A stretch of DNA of 64,000 nt from Agrocybe praecox (Eukaryota; Basidiomycota; Agaricomycetes; Agaricales; Agrocybaceae): the NCBI GenBank assembly GCA_964017145.1, contig OZ024843.1, forward strand, positions 549,001 to 613,000. Reading direction: 5' to 3'. Positions within the stretch are counted from its first letter, which is position 1, and every line of letters starts with the position of its first letter. This document shows, in pieces, positions 26,074 through 38,321 of the stretch. Position numbers and translations under genes: made by a program. The notes below the pieces were generated by a model, which did no database searches, was not told the origin of the DNA, and worked only from the letters and a program-made list of their open reading frames with translations.

Positions 26074-28292
26074 TTAAACCTTTCTTTTTCTGAACTTGAT
26101 GTCCGCGTTCTGGTCAGGAAAATAACGCGGTTTTCCGACATCAACCTTGGCTGTCGGCGAAACGAGTTCGAAATCATAGTTCATTATAATATGCGCCAAC
26201 ATCGTTTTGATCAGGTGCGCGGCAAAAAAACGCCCGGGGCTTTGGGGACATGAAACAAATTCAATATACAGAATAAAAATGCATCGAAGCACTGACCAAG
26301 AGTGTTTTCCATAACCAAAGGTATGGTAACTCGGCGAAGGCATTGTCATGGGATCTTGTTTCGTTTTACTGACGGTTTCTCCTTCTGAACCAACGTCATT
26401 CTTGAGGCCGGGGTCTGTGTTTATAGCTGAAATATATCTATATCCATTGAACTCCCTTGAATTTGGAAAATTCACGTCGTCATTGTGGGATCCACGTGAA
26501 TTGGCGAATATTGTAGACCCTGCTGGGACGAAAGTTCCATCGGAGAAATAAAAGTCTTTAAGAACGCGACTTCCCATGTGGACTGATGTGATCATAAGTA
26601 CATAGATACTCTTCGATCAAGTAGCAGATACTTACGAGCTTGTACGTCATAAAGTCGCCCAATCTCTTTCGTGAAACTATCAAGTTTATGCATCTTTGAA
26701 ATCGCTTGCTTCGACCATCCTTCGTCACGGTCGGAATTTCCATTCACTCTTCCGAATTCTGCGTTGCTTCTTTCCATTACAAGTACGTTTTGCACTTCAT
26801 CACGTATGTCGTCTAAATACTCAGACGCAGGGCGAGAAGCTAACTCCGACAACGCAAAGGAAATCATCTATTAGGCGAAACAGAGTCAGCTTGACATGCC
26901 GTTAATACTCCATCCAGCACTCACTCTGGCGATGCCATCCAAAGAAAGTGCCTGAAAATATAATCGTACAGCTATTTCGTACGGGGATTCTCCAGCGCCT
27001 GTTTTTCTCGCTTCATCCACCATCCAAGTAAGCATGTTGTTCTGTTGGATCAACTCGTCAGAAGGGGCGAGGTTCATTTTGATAGCAGGAGACAAGGGTT
27101 AGAATCACGTACGTGTTTTCTAGCCCATTCACTGTGTTCCTCATCATGCATTGATTCTTCCTCGCGCCTTTGAATCAAGAGCGGTTCGATGAGGTTGGAC
27201 ATCTGCTGAATATCGACGCGTGCGTTTATAAATAGCCGCGATACTAGACTAACAGGATATCTTTAGTTCGCTAACCGGATCAGTTGATAGAATGGGGCCT
27301 TACGGTCTCAAGACTTTTGGAAAAATATGGAGCATCCGGCCTTTCAACATTCTTCGAGAAGAAGATGCGAACAATTTGGTGAATTCGCTCTTCAGAGCTT
27401 ACGAAGTGGATCATTTGGGTTATTATGCCACAGAACATATTAGTAGGTCAAGACACGTACGATGTGAGTACCCTATAGTGATCCCAGCCATAACACCGGA
27501 GGCCACTTTCAAAAAGGAGTCGTACAGTGGTATGGGGGTCCATTCTTTTGACATAGTAAATAACACAAAAAGGTTTTCTGTCAACGTATGACTCACCTCC
27601 TGTACCTGCGGCAGAGTGGACTAGGCTGTCAAACGTTTCTTGAATCTCTTCATGGAACTCCTGGTACTGTGCCGCGATATTTCGTGTGAGAGGGGTCCGA
27701 ATAACATTGATATGGTACGTATTTTCCACAACCTGATGTCCGAGGATGTGGTCTAATTGAAGGAACTAGATCCGTGCAATGCGATTTCGTTAATTAAAGG
27801 TATTGATGAAGGTAGTAGTAGTATGTACAAGGGACTCACCGATTGAAAGAAAACTGACGGGTTAAGCTGATGGGTGGGAGCTTTGCTCATGTCCTCAACT
27901 CTCTGGGTCCCATTTGCAATTATATACCACCCATTTCCCTCGTCATCTTCTAAGTTCCGGATTTTCCATACTTGGTTGGGGTACTAGTTGAACGGGTGTA
28001 CTTCATAACCGTGCATATGATGTCAACGGCGTGTATTGGGAGCTCACCTTGCGATACCCATCTTCTATAAGCTCATACCCATGGTTGATGAATTTTAACG
28101 CAGTAATATACGAGAGAATAGGCCAGGAGTAGCCCAGAGTCGGTATATGACGCAACTGTGAAATCGGCAAGGTATGAGATTTGCATTGTAAGAGATTCCA
28201 GCGCAAAGTTGAAGCCAGCATACCTTTCTACTCCTATAGAGTTTCACGACGCAATGGACGAGCAGCCACCCAGCAAGGAGAACATATAGCAT
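26074..28292 (-). CDS. Cytochrome P450 monooxygenase
   Basis: A haem-thiolate monooxygenase, ER-anchored by an N-terminal helix (LYVLLAGWLLVHCVVKLY). Eleven exons: 28292-28224, 28155-28048, 27983-27840, 27765-27597, 27544-27461, 27397-27304, 27248-27113, 27053-26925, 26867-26636, 26582-26297 and 26239-26074. They add up to 538 residues. ExxR is present as EIGR (379-382). DGTFVPAGSTIFA follows, and the haem loop FGYGKHSCPGRFF has Cys484 split across the last intron. General similarity is to the fungal CYP503/CYP512-like group (ent-kaurene oxidase and triterpenoid hydroxylase relatives); this is from memory, and the substrate is unknown. Oddity: the I-helix region reads ALSLDGIARMISFAL, without the usual acid/amide-Thr oxygen-activation pair. 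No other biosynthetic gene lies nearby. Confidence 0.92.
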
Positions 28293-28376
28293 GTCTCTCC
28301 CTTCTGTTCAAGAACAAAAACGCCGGAAAGGGTCGAGAAAAGAAAGAGAACCCAAAGTGTGGCTGTTTTCCATCCC

Positions 28377-28385
28377 CTATTTATA
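28377..28385 (-). promoter_or_regulatory. TATA box of the P450 gene
   Basis: On the minus strand TATAAATAG followed by GGG lies 85 bases upstream of the P450 ATG (28292). It is the strongest TATA match around this gene. Confidence 0.6.
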
Positions 28386-29490
28386 CCTAGACATATTCCG
28401 GAAAGCTTCTATTCGCTTCTGATTCTGTATTGTAATTTTGGTTCCGGGGTGAGGCCTTGAGGCCTTGAGGTGGCAAAGGACAGACATCGCTATGATAATT
28501 TTAGATCAGAACCAGGGGAAACCCTAATCTAGGGTCGATTACTTTATTTGTTTACCAGTGTGACGCGAGTGTCTGTAAGAACAACGACAGTGGAGAAAAG
28601 CAAAGAAACGTAAACAAACATACACTACTTGCATAATTTTGTTTTACTTTTGCTTTCGTCAAGGCTTGCAAGCAGCAAACTCGAGCGAAGAGCCATGCAA
28701 AGGCCAAAATTAACTAAAAATAGACTGAACTAGCTGAAATCAACGGACATAACTTCCATATTTATGTACGTTGCACGTCCACGATATTGTCGAATTCCAT
28801 ACCACACCGTCTTACATATACCGTAAGACCGTATGTATATGTGCGGTCCATGTATGTCGGGCGTGGATCTTTTTGTGGGGAAAAATACAACCATTTTCAT
28901 GCCGTTAATGTGTCCCTCCTGGGACCGTTGTGGCAGTGCATGATTTTGCCAGGGGTCCGAAGACTGGTCGAGATTAGATTAGATCTCACGGGCTGTATGT
29001 TGGCGCAGGCAAGAGGGTAAAAAACACAAATACATTTTCACACATATTCCAGGAAAGCTATGAACGAAAAAGGGGGAAACGCACGAAACGAGGAAAATTA
29101 AAGCATGCAAATCAAAGAAAAAAGAAAAGAGAGGCATTAAAAACGCAAGTAAGAAGTGAGAGAAAAACCTATAGATAGATAGATAGAATCTATGCATATA
29201 TATATGTACTGATATGTGGGTTGCGGTAAATGATAAAATGATATGATAATAATATACATGGACTGGACCGGGCTACCGTCGTCGTCGATGGAGTGAGACA
29301 GACAAAAAAGTGGGAAAGGAAAACAAATTAGAACATGTATGATATACGATCATGATCATGACGGAAATTTCTTCAACTTCTATCTGTTAAACATCAAATG
29401 TATAATCATCTGAATCATAACTTGGTCGAGGGAGGCAAGGCCGGCCTCCGTGATCGAGTAAAAAAATGCTGAAATGGGAGATAGATGCAT
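28386..29490. other. Intergenic, no gene seen
   Basis: About 1.1 kb between the P450 promoter and the 3' end of the sugar transporter, both on the minus strand. The part near 29160-29240 holds a short GATA tract and AT repeats. No coding signal is seen on either strand. Confidence 0.5.
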
Positions 29491-31712
29491 TTACTCCAGC
29501 TTCTCAGGAGCGTCAACGTGTTGGATGGAGTACTATTGACGAAATCAGATTCAGGAAGAGAAACGATGAAATATGGTATAATACACGTACGTCCTTCTCC
29601 AATCCAAATGAGTTGTCGGTATTATCAGCCTCGTTGAGAATCTGTTCACGATACTTCGTGGAGCCGATAACTGTAAAAGAGAAAGAAAGAATCACGAATC
29701 AGTAACGAATAATGATAACAATAAAACCTCAATACTTACTAGTAGACTCTCGGTAGAGCTGATCAATCTGTTCCAAGCTCAAGCTCCTAGTCTCAGGGAT
29801 GAAGAAGTAAGTGAACAAAAAGCTGCCCACACACGTTCCTCCCCAGATGAAGAAGACCTTGACTCCGAGGTTCGCTGCCTTCTCGCCATTGACGCCGTAC
29901 GTCGTTGCATTGACGAGGTAAGGCGTGGCGTACCCGATGCCGAAGTTCCAAAGCCAGTTGGATGCAACGGAAAGGGACATGCCTTCGGAGCGGATGGATA
30001 GGGGGAAGATCTCGGCGGTTACGACCCAGACGACTGGACCCCATGAGATGGCGTAGAATGCGATGTAACTAGTGAGAAATGGAACGGAGAAATTAGGGAC
30101 CCATCAGTAGGTGGAGAGAGGAAGGGAAAACGTACATGCACACGAAAGCGATCAACACTCTCTGAGCCGCAAGGTTCACACTTCCATCAGGCTGGATATT
30201 ACCCGCGGTGACACCAACGATGGCCACGATGAATTCACAGATGCACATGCCTGCCGCACCGACCAAAAGAAGTTTACGGCGCCCAAAGCGATCAATGAAA
30301 GGCAGGCCGGCAAGAGTCATAGCGGTGTTCACCACGTCCGCGATGATGGTGATGATAAATGGGTTGGACATACCCGCAGATTGGAAGAATGTAGTGCCGT
30401 AGTAGACTAGGGGAGTAAAGAGGGGAAAGATGTTAGCGTTAGGCGCAAGAAGGAAAGAAAGGTAAAACGGAAACTGGAAGGAAGACGTACAGATGAAGTT
30501 GATACCAGTCAATTGTTGCCATGCCTGGATGCAAATACCAGTCCATGTCCTCAATCCGAAGCGGCTCTCATTATTCTTGAAGCACTCGACAAAGCTGCCT
30601 GAGCTGGCCTCTATCTCATCCTTGAGAGCGGTAGAAATGTTGTTGCACTCGTCGGCGACCTCCTTCGAGTCCGCAGGGAGGGTCATCAGGCGTCCTAGAG
30701 CAGTGCGGGCAGCCTCTTCGCGGCCTTTGAGGAGGAGGTAGCGAGGTGACTCAGGGAGCATAAGCTATGAGAAGGAACTTGTTAGTAAAGCTTGTCGGAG
30801 AGGTGTGTGTGTGTAAACGTACCATTCCTCCTGCAAGCACAGAACCCCATGCAAATTGAACAGCGATAGGGGTCTAGAAAAGTACATACGTTCAGCGTCT
30901 TGCAGTTTCTTTGGGATAAGGATTACATACTCTCCACGAGGAGTGGGTAGTCCAGTCCTTGGTAGCATTGAGCACGATAGCGGCAATGAGAGCACCGATA
31001 GTGACTAAGAAAAAAGTTATTAGGAGACGAGGGAAAGGTCGGGGGGAAAAGACGACGTACTGGCAAGTTGGTAGAGACCGACAATCGAGCCTCGAATGCT
31101 CTTAGGAGCACACTCTGACTGATACGTGGGGACAATACAAGAGATAATGCCGACACCAAAACCAGCGACAACTGAAGAGCATCGTTAGAAACCCTTATGG
31201 CGATAGCACGAAGAAAATATAACTGACCTCGTCCAACGACGAAACATGCCCAGGTAGTATCCAATTGTAGTCCAGTACCCAAAGCAAAAACAGCGCATCC
31301 AGCAATGATACCCCATTTCCTGCCTAGTCTGTCGCTCAATGGGTATGCGCTGAGGGCTCCGAAGAAAGTTCCTGCAGAAAGGATAGAGACCTGACAAAGG
31401 TGTTAACGAATGAAAAAAAAGATGAATGAATGAATACGTACGACAAGACTCTTGTCCTTTGTCGGTAAAAACCATCCTAAAGACTCATCAAACGTTCCAA
31501 AAGTGAGGAGCCAATCTTCCATGGCAATGATTCCTGAAATTGTTCCTGTGTCATATCCGAAGAGGATACCTCCAAAAGCTGCAGAAAAAAGGGTCAATAC
31601 TCGTTGAGCAACAGAGAGAAAATTTCATACCAGCAAAGGCAGACATGACCACCGACCAAAAGATCGAGTTGGATTCGATCCCACCGCCGCTACCACCTGG
31701 TCCGCCTCCCAT
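29491..31712 (-). CDS. MFS sugar transporter (hexose/sugar porter family)
   Basis: Proton-coupled or facilitative sugar uptake at the plasma membrane by family. Eleven exons: 31712-31631, 31578-31442, 31390-31228, 31171-31061, 31004-30931, 30873-30823, 30764-30491, 30406-30136, 30068-29740, 29670-29591 and 29532-29491. They give 537 residues, the usual size. Sugar-porter hallmarks are GGILFGYDTGTISG, DRLGRKWG, PESPRYLLLKGR, QQLTGINFIFYYG, DRFGRRKLLL and PETRSLSLEQID. Twelve membrane spans can be traced. The last exon encodes only YSIQHVDAPEKLE; its position was fixed by reading phase and the acceptor at 29533. The N-tail begins MGGGPGGSGGGIE. Which sugar is carried cannot be judged. Confidence 0.94.
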
Positions 31713-34471
31713 ATTGTTCGACGATGTATGTGTAGAGGTAAAGCTTTAGTAGAGGGAGAGTAAACCGAGAGATAATGGGATAAAAAAGCGACGCTCAGGA
31801 GGAACACAACAAACTAAAACCTTTCAAGCAGGTCGGGGTATGGGGTGAAGGGGTATGGGGATGTTGGGGTTTTGCGATAAAGATCACTGCGTAATTTATA
31901 CGTCCTGAAAATTTTTTCAAAACGCGGAAATCTCTGGAATTGTCGAACCAAAACGAACGCGGGTCGATCGAACCAGTTCCGGTTGGGGTCCCCTATGTAC
32001 AAAGAGCAGGAAGATCCACATTTTGCCACCCTGGTCGCCATGAGGTCTCATGAGGTCCCTGTGGTTCTAACTTTTAGTCCCGGTAGCCGCTCCTGGCGGT
32101 TAATATTTGACCAACGATGTCGACATAAGCTTTCCTCCCTCATCCCTCTCCATTAATTCCTGTGGAAAGAAACATTCCAACACAAGTATATCTGTGTGTT
32201 ATGTTTGGAATGGAGGTCCCAGAGCCCGTGTGTGGTCTTGAACAATGTCGAGAGGTGAAAGAGCAAAATAGGGCAAATTTTACTAAAAAGAAATTAACCG
32301 ATTATGCCGGGTATCGGTACACGTTCTCACGGATCAAAAAAAAAGTCATCCCCGACGGAACGCTACCACAAATAGATTCTCTCTGATTTGTGAAAATCTA
32401 TGTGATACCTTTGTACGTTTTCCGAAGTCGTGCATACAGGCATGAGAAAAACATAGTTTAGTATTTCTGCAGGCCATAAGTATGGGGAGACAAATCAAAA
32501 TATCGCTCAGTACAACCTCGCTGGTCTCTCTTTACACCGACGAATCGGGTGTTGATCAATTCACTCGCAAATCGGCGCCAAAAAGTCCCGAATTTCCGAG
32601 CTACGGGAAGTAGTGTCCCATGGGGGGTCGCGATGCGCTCTATGAAAATTTGAGGTCCTCGATACGCTATGACTTGTCTGCGAGAGTTTGTGTGGGTAAG
32701 ATCCAATGCTTCAAGCTTCAAGTCGGATGGAGGGACATCCTCGTAACCCGTCGATTTCTGGATGCACGAATGGGTTGGCGGTCCAATTTCGTCTACAAAT
32801 GTGGTCTGGTCCAGATTAATTGCGAAAACGATCGGGGGACATGGCCCAAATGTAACAAATTCGATTCGTCACTCCATTCGGTTCTGATTCAAATTACAAC
32901 AAACGAGCGAGCTGGTGCCAGGTACATTGGATTACACGCAGCGAATTCGCTTATCCTTTTTTTTTTTATGACGTCGCATGATCATTGTGGCAAGTCACTC
33001 CATCCTCCTCCATCCTATCATCATCCATTCATACAAATCATTTCATATTCATGTACTCTGTACAGTCTTTCATCGTCACGCGGCTAGCGAACTTAACTTA
33101 CGATGATGCTTGTCAATGACGTCACGCGAACGTTACGTTAGTAGTGGCATGACGTCCGAAGGAAGGAAGGAAGGAAGGTCGCTCGGAAAGCTATGTATAC
33201 AATCTTATACAATTTATATGTGTGTAGAAAAAAAGTATATTCGAGTTACTATATATCATGGCTATAATGGGTATCAGTGGGCTTTGCAAGTACTTCCTCA
33301 CCCCCAGGTGGCATACTTGGGCAGCAGGCTACAAATATCACAGGTCGGATTTTATCTTCTGATGGGTGTTGTTGGTCATGTTCGAGGCGTCGCCTATGAT
33401 AGTGATGAAGGATATCATGCGGCACTGAATAAGACTGCGACGGCGGCTCTCGACGCTTGAGTTCTGTTTCATACGGAGGTACTGCAAGTAATTGGAGGGG
33501 ACGGGTTTACATAAAGGAAGGAAGAAAGGAAGAAACATGAAAGAAAGGACCTCTGGATTAAAATTCGAAGATAAATTTAGAACGGTACCAAGATAGATAC
33601 AGTAAATGAGTACCTATATTTAAATCTAAAATTAAGCGCCTGTGATTTGATTAATTACCTACGTACATCTACGTATATATTACTACGGACCATCTTCGGT
33701 GAAATAGACACGAGCACCAGTTCATCGAAATACAGAGCGTCATGCGCTCTCCAAGCTGCCTCCATGATTATGTTAAGTCGCCTTTAACTACTAGCAGTAG
33801 TATGTGGGTTTTCGAAGAGTCTAAAACGGACTAAGGGGGTATAGGTTAGCGTTAGCTAGTAGCTGGTCACCTAGTAATAGCTTGAAGCTGCTATCGCTAG
33901 TTACTTGCAATTGAAAAATGGCATGCCGCAGAGTCCTCATTTGTGCATTCTAGCGCGACTACGGTTATTATTATATCATTACCTTATTGCGGCACTATCC
34001 TTCGAAATGTACCAGTAGACTCTAGATTGTTAATTACCAACTTAGGTCTGAGCTACATTACTCAAGTACATATTCCATTCGCACTACCAGTCTCAATCGT
34101 ACTACCACAGCTCGGGTTCTACTGACCCGAGTACTTGCGGCACGCATTAAGTTTGTTCTATCTAATGGCATAGTCACATAGGTCTGGAATGCTAACTTGA
34201 AAGAAGGGACTAAAAGTCATTCTGCACTTGTCTTCTTCTCCATAACATACAACAACCTGGCCTTTCCAGAACCTTTGTCTTTTCTTTCACGCGCCCTTTC
34301 AAGCGCCGACGTGCACACTAAGTGAGTGTAGTGAACCCTCGGTTCCACTGCTCCTCGCTCGAGGCAGTCGTTCGTTCGTTAATTGATTGATTGATCTCTA
34401 AATCGACGACCTCTAAATCAACGACGATACAGATAAAACCAAAATAAAATCACGAAAAAAAATCGACATTC
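31713..34471. other. Long divergent intergenic stretch, no gene seen
   Basis: About 2.8 kb separating two divergent genes. It includes a GAAG tetranucleotide run near 33160-33177 and a CTTCAAG tandem at 32709-32722. There are AT-rich segments with many stop codons around 33600-34200. Just before the plus-strand gene (34380-34470) the sequence has two copies of a CTCTAAATC-type motif. Open frames here (for example 32620-33087 plus) have no support. Confidence 0.5.
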
Positions 34472-35125
34472 ATGCCGCCGACGTCAGCTATGCCCACGCC
34501 CCACCGACACCTCTGCCTCCTCGTAATATGCATATTCGCATTGACACTCGGAGGATACGCATTCCCACTCCCATTTCCTGAATCGCCGCCGCCTAGCTTG
34601 AATGGGAATGACGTCACTACCAGTATAGCACCTCTGGGATCAGAGGTCGTCGCAGGGACGTTCGTCAAAGTCGAAGGAAACGAAGGAGAGCGCAAACCGG
34701 ACAGACATAGATCCTCAAGACCACTTCACCTCGTACCCGACGACCTTTCTTCAAGTCCAAGTCCAAGTTCAAGTTCAGTAACATCCACATCCACCACCCC
34801 AGGAATCGCCTCAATCCCTCTAATCCAACGCCCCATATCGCCCTCATACGTACAGCGTATCCAAGCTCAATACGCTCAATACGCCAAATACCGTGACTCC
34901 CAATCCGCTACGGGCTCCGCATTCGGACGCGCCAGAAGCAGCACAGGCGGGATACCTGGCTGGAACCCACTCTGGGGGATAGGCCCAGTCGTACCGCCGT
35001 ATAGGTTGAATCTACCACCATCGTTTGACAATCCTCACACCACGGACACGCAGGGGAACGACGCAGGAACTGATGAAATAAATGCAGACGTGGACCGTGA
35101 CGCGAACGAGTCGGGAGGAGAATGA
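34472..35125 (+). CDS. Small secreted protein, Ser/Pro-rich, unknown function
   Basis: Intronless frame of 217 codons. The N-terminus has a hydrophobic core LCLLVICIFALTLGGYAFPLP, which fits a signal peptide. ATGs at 34472 and 34490 are both in frame, and the second gives a shorter n-region. The rest is hydrophilic, with a Ser-rich stretch (DLSSSPSPSSSSVTSTST, a possible O-glycosylation region) and a Gln/Tyr/Ala segment (RIQAQYAQYAKYRDSQ). GGIPGWNPLWGIGPVVPPYRLNLPP comes next, before an acidic tail. No cysteines suitable for a disulfide core are evident. Basidiomycetes encode many such orphans; I cannot assign a role. The coding case rests on the signal peptide, length and composition. Confidence 0.55.
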   Translation: MPPTSAMPTPHRHLCLLVICIFALTLGGYAFPLPFPESPPPSLNGNDVTTSIAPLGSEVVAGTFVKVEGNEGERKPDRHRSSRPLHLVPDDLSSSPSPSSSSVTSTSTTPGIASIPLIQRPISPSYVQRIQAQYAQYAKYRDSQSATGSAFGRARSSTGGIPGWNPLWGIGPVVPPYRLNLPPSFDNPHTTDTQGNDAGTDEINADVDRDANESGGE

Positions 35126-35724
35126 GTAAGATCACGGCTATTTTCTAAGTTCTTTCTTTTGTATAACCTTTACTTTGTTTCTTCACTTTGTTTCTATCCA
35201 TTAAAAGCGAGCGTAATCGTGTATATATGGACAATAAACCCATACCGAACCACAGAAGAAAAAATGAGCGTGTACATACGTAGATATGATACGATGAGAT
35301 ATCATCACGTACGTGCTATATTAAAACCCAACTTCAAGAAAGCAAGAAGAAAAATAGCCTACTCAGAAAACAAATAACACCTGTCCGTCACTGTTTCGTC
35401 GATCATGAAAACAAAAAAAGAAAACAAATATGTAGGAGAAAAAATGGCACTGCACTAGGTAGCGTAAATCCCGAAAAAGAAAAGGGATATCAAGTGAATG
35501 AAGGGAATAAAAAGATGATAAAAACCGTAGTTTATGATATGTCCGTTTCAGTTGGGTATGGGAAATTGATAGAGTTGATTTAAACGTTGGAGGAATTGCG
35601 ATGATGAACAGGCCATTGCGGGTACTAGGGTAGGGTAAAGCGTGGAGTAGCAGTGGGCATTAAAGGTACAGCATTAAGGATCCAGGAATAAAGAAACCAA
35701 GCCAGGCAGACAGAAGCAGGCGCT
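35126..35724. other. Convergent intergenic region
   Basis: About 600 AT-rich bases between the convergent stops of the secreted protein and the copper radical oxidase. Presumed 3' UTRs; nothing else is recognised. Confidence 0.55.
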
Positions 35725-38321
35725 CTATCTATACGCCTGGCCTAGCCCCGAAGGCTGATACGCCTGATTTTGTTGTCTGCCATAGCCACTCGACGTTTCG
35801 TCCGTCGAGTCCCTGTATGGGCCTACGAGGTTCACCTGGCTACCGCCGTGGCCGTGGCCCGTACCCCACGTCCCACTGGACTCCGCGCTGCCCTTCCTAT
35901 TGAGCGGCACGAACACGCTCGACTCGCCTGCATGTGCGGTATCTGCCCAGCCCGAAGGTGCCTTTTCCATGCTGTTCGATCCGCCATGTGCCAGGTTGAC
36001 CGCGCTAGCTGCTCCAGGTGCCGATGCATATCCACCAGCGGGGTATCCGCTAGCAGCACCGTAGATAGCCGCGTTGGTGTTAGCACCAGTGTTGTACATC
36101 GATGACGGGGGTTGACGAGAAGCAGCACGACGACGGCGGAAGATGAGGACTGCAGCGAGCACACCGAGAAGGAGAACGGCAGCTGCACCTACGGCAATAC
36201 CGATAATCATGGGCAACTTGGATGTTTTCTCCTTATCCGTTGCGTTGGCGTTCGAGCTGCCGTTGTCGGTGCTGCTGCCGTTCGTAGCAGCGTTGTTCGA
36301 CGTCGAGCCGCCGACGACACCGTCCAGACGTACATTCGCAGGGAGGACTGCGTCTTGTCCCATTGACTGCTGCTCGATCTTGCCTGAGCCTATGATAACA
36401 TATGATCCATTCGAGGGAATTCCATTGATGTTAACGAACAATAATGCAGGTCCGGGCTGGAACAAGTTCGAGTTGGGTGGGAGCTGTGACACATGGAGCG
36501 TGATCGAGCCATCCTTGTTCACCGTGTAAGAATTACGGAGCTGCAAGTGCCTCTGACCCATGTTCATCGCGTGGGTTGTGAAACCACTGCGGACGAGAAC
36601 AACCGTGGTCTGGTCAGCGGCGTCGTTCGCTACTCCGGTGTACGCCGTTACGGGCAATGTCAAGTCGAATGCTGCACCACCATAGGATAGAGTGCTGGGC
36701 GCACCGGTGAATGTAGGTCGAACCGGCGCGTCAAAGTAAGGTGGGTAGAATATCTCAGAGCGATATTCAGTAGCGAAGAAGGTGTCCAGGTTAACATCTG
36801 GGTTCGAGTTGGAGCCAGCAACGAAGACACTTGCGTCCGGGAGGAGAATGGCGCTCGAGTGATACATCCTAGGGATCGTACTGGCCTGCAGACCCTGCTT
36901 TGACCATCTGCTACCCTTTGGCGCCAAGGGGTCGTACAAGACCGGTGTCAAGACCGGTCCACTAGCCAAGGAGACACCGAAGGGCATTTGGTCCTGAGTC
37001 ACTTGGATGCTTGGGATACCAACAGCGTAGCCAGCCGTACCGTTCGCTGCACCATTGATAACGAGCAGTTTACCGTTGGGAAGAGAGATGAACTGGCCCA
37101 TAGAGCGGCCCTCGAGCATGTCATCATCTTGCTCGTACGCAGGTGCTGCTCCTGACTGAGGTTCGGGCGTAAGGCGCTGGCAGTCGGTAGATGCTGGGAT
37201 GTTCCATGTCTCAACGCGAGGAGAGACATAGTCACCCCATTGTTCGTCGGTCATGACAATTCCACCACAGAAGAGAATGGTTGGCTGGTAGTTGTTCGCG
37301 GGTGTTAATGGGAGCATGGCCGTTGCGCCAGAGGCGGGGTATACCCGTGCAACTCCGTTGGGCATCGGTGGGAGAGGGGTTTCGACGTTGTTATCGTGAT
37401 CCCAGAGCACTGAAAAAGAAGATTAGAAAATAGTAAAATGTTACGGAGAAGAAATACATACTAGTAGAAACATTAGCCTGCAACAACAACTTGCCGCTGG
37501 GCATCAAGAACGTATGAACAAAGCTGTTCAACCCTCCAGTCTGCGTAAGGAAATTGACGATCTTCGCGTCGCCTCTAGATGGGTAATATTCATATGAATT
37601 TTCCGCCTGTCCTTTCTGCGTAACGGTATCCGTCATGGGGAACCACCGATTGATATAGCCACCATTTACAAACCCACCAATGATAATAACCGTGCCATCG
37701 CCAAGAGGCTCAGCCGCAGAGTACCACCGTCTTTTCTGCATCATAATGCCATTTCCTTGAGGCTCATCGGACCAAGAACACGCTACTGAGTCGAGGTCGT
37801 CCCCCGCGGACGCCTTGCATGGTTTCAGTAACCGAATCGCACGCCGCCCGTCAAAGTCGTTGTACACACTATCCCAGAGCCCCGTCCCGTCTGGATTCTT
37901 CTGGGACCCAGCCGCGCCGTTGATGGTCACTGCGTCGTTTCCTCCAAAGGAGGCCCATGAGCCGTCGGGTAGGTGCATCCCCGAGGCACAGAATGAATTC
38001 GTCTTGACCTCCATTACGTCTGCTTGGTGCGTCTGGATGTTCCATCTTGAACCCCAAGCAGGATGGCCATTGATACGAGCAGCATTTCCTTCTGCCTTGT
38101 CGAGAATATAGACGTTCTCCTCATTACCCAAGAACATCTAACCCATTATGCATCAAAATTAAATCATGTAAATGTTGAAATGAAATGAAGTATGTACGCA
38201 CCATCAAAGCACTGACTTGTGTGCTTCCACTTTGAGTGAATGTGCCACCTGTGGCTGCTAGGATTGTTGGAAGAGCTACTGAGAGACATAGTACCGCCCG
38301 CTTCATGCGTCGGGTCGCCAT
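35725..38321 (-). CDS. Membrane-anchored copper radical oxidase (glyoxal oxidase family)
   Basis: Oxidises aldehydes or alcohols to acids with release of hydrogen peroxide, which in wood- and litter-decay fungi feeds peroxidases. Three exons: 38321-38202, 38137-37462 and 37409-35725, giving 826 residues. The signal peptide is MATRRMKRAVLCLSVALPTILA. By comparison with known glyoxal oxidases the expected ligands and radical site are all present: Cys90 (TNSFCASG) and Tyr179 (KRRWYSAAE) for the Cys-Tyr cofactor, Tyr448-His449 (PRMYHSSA) and His545 (GFTTHAMNMGQ). After the catalytic part comes a Ser/Asn/Thr linker, a membrane helix at about 664-689 (MIIGIAVGAAAVLLLGVLAA) followed by RRRR, and a Gly/Ala/Ser-rich cytosolic tail. 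It is therefore a type I surface-anchored enzyme and not a freely secreted one, as also reported for Ustilago Glo1. Confidence 0.94.

Noticed and set aside
26074..31712. A secondary-metabolite gene cluster (P450 plus MFS transporter)
   Set aside because: The transporter is a sugar porter by its motifs, and there is no terpene synthase, polyketide synthase or NRPS nearby.
35770..36529. Plus-strand frames of 84-128 codons across the copper radical oxidase tail
   Set aside because: Antisense to the confirmed oxidase exon; no independent features.
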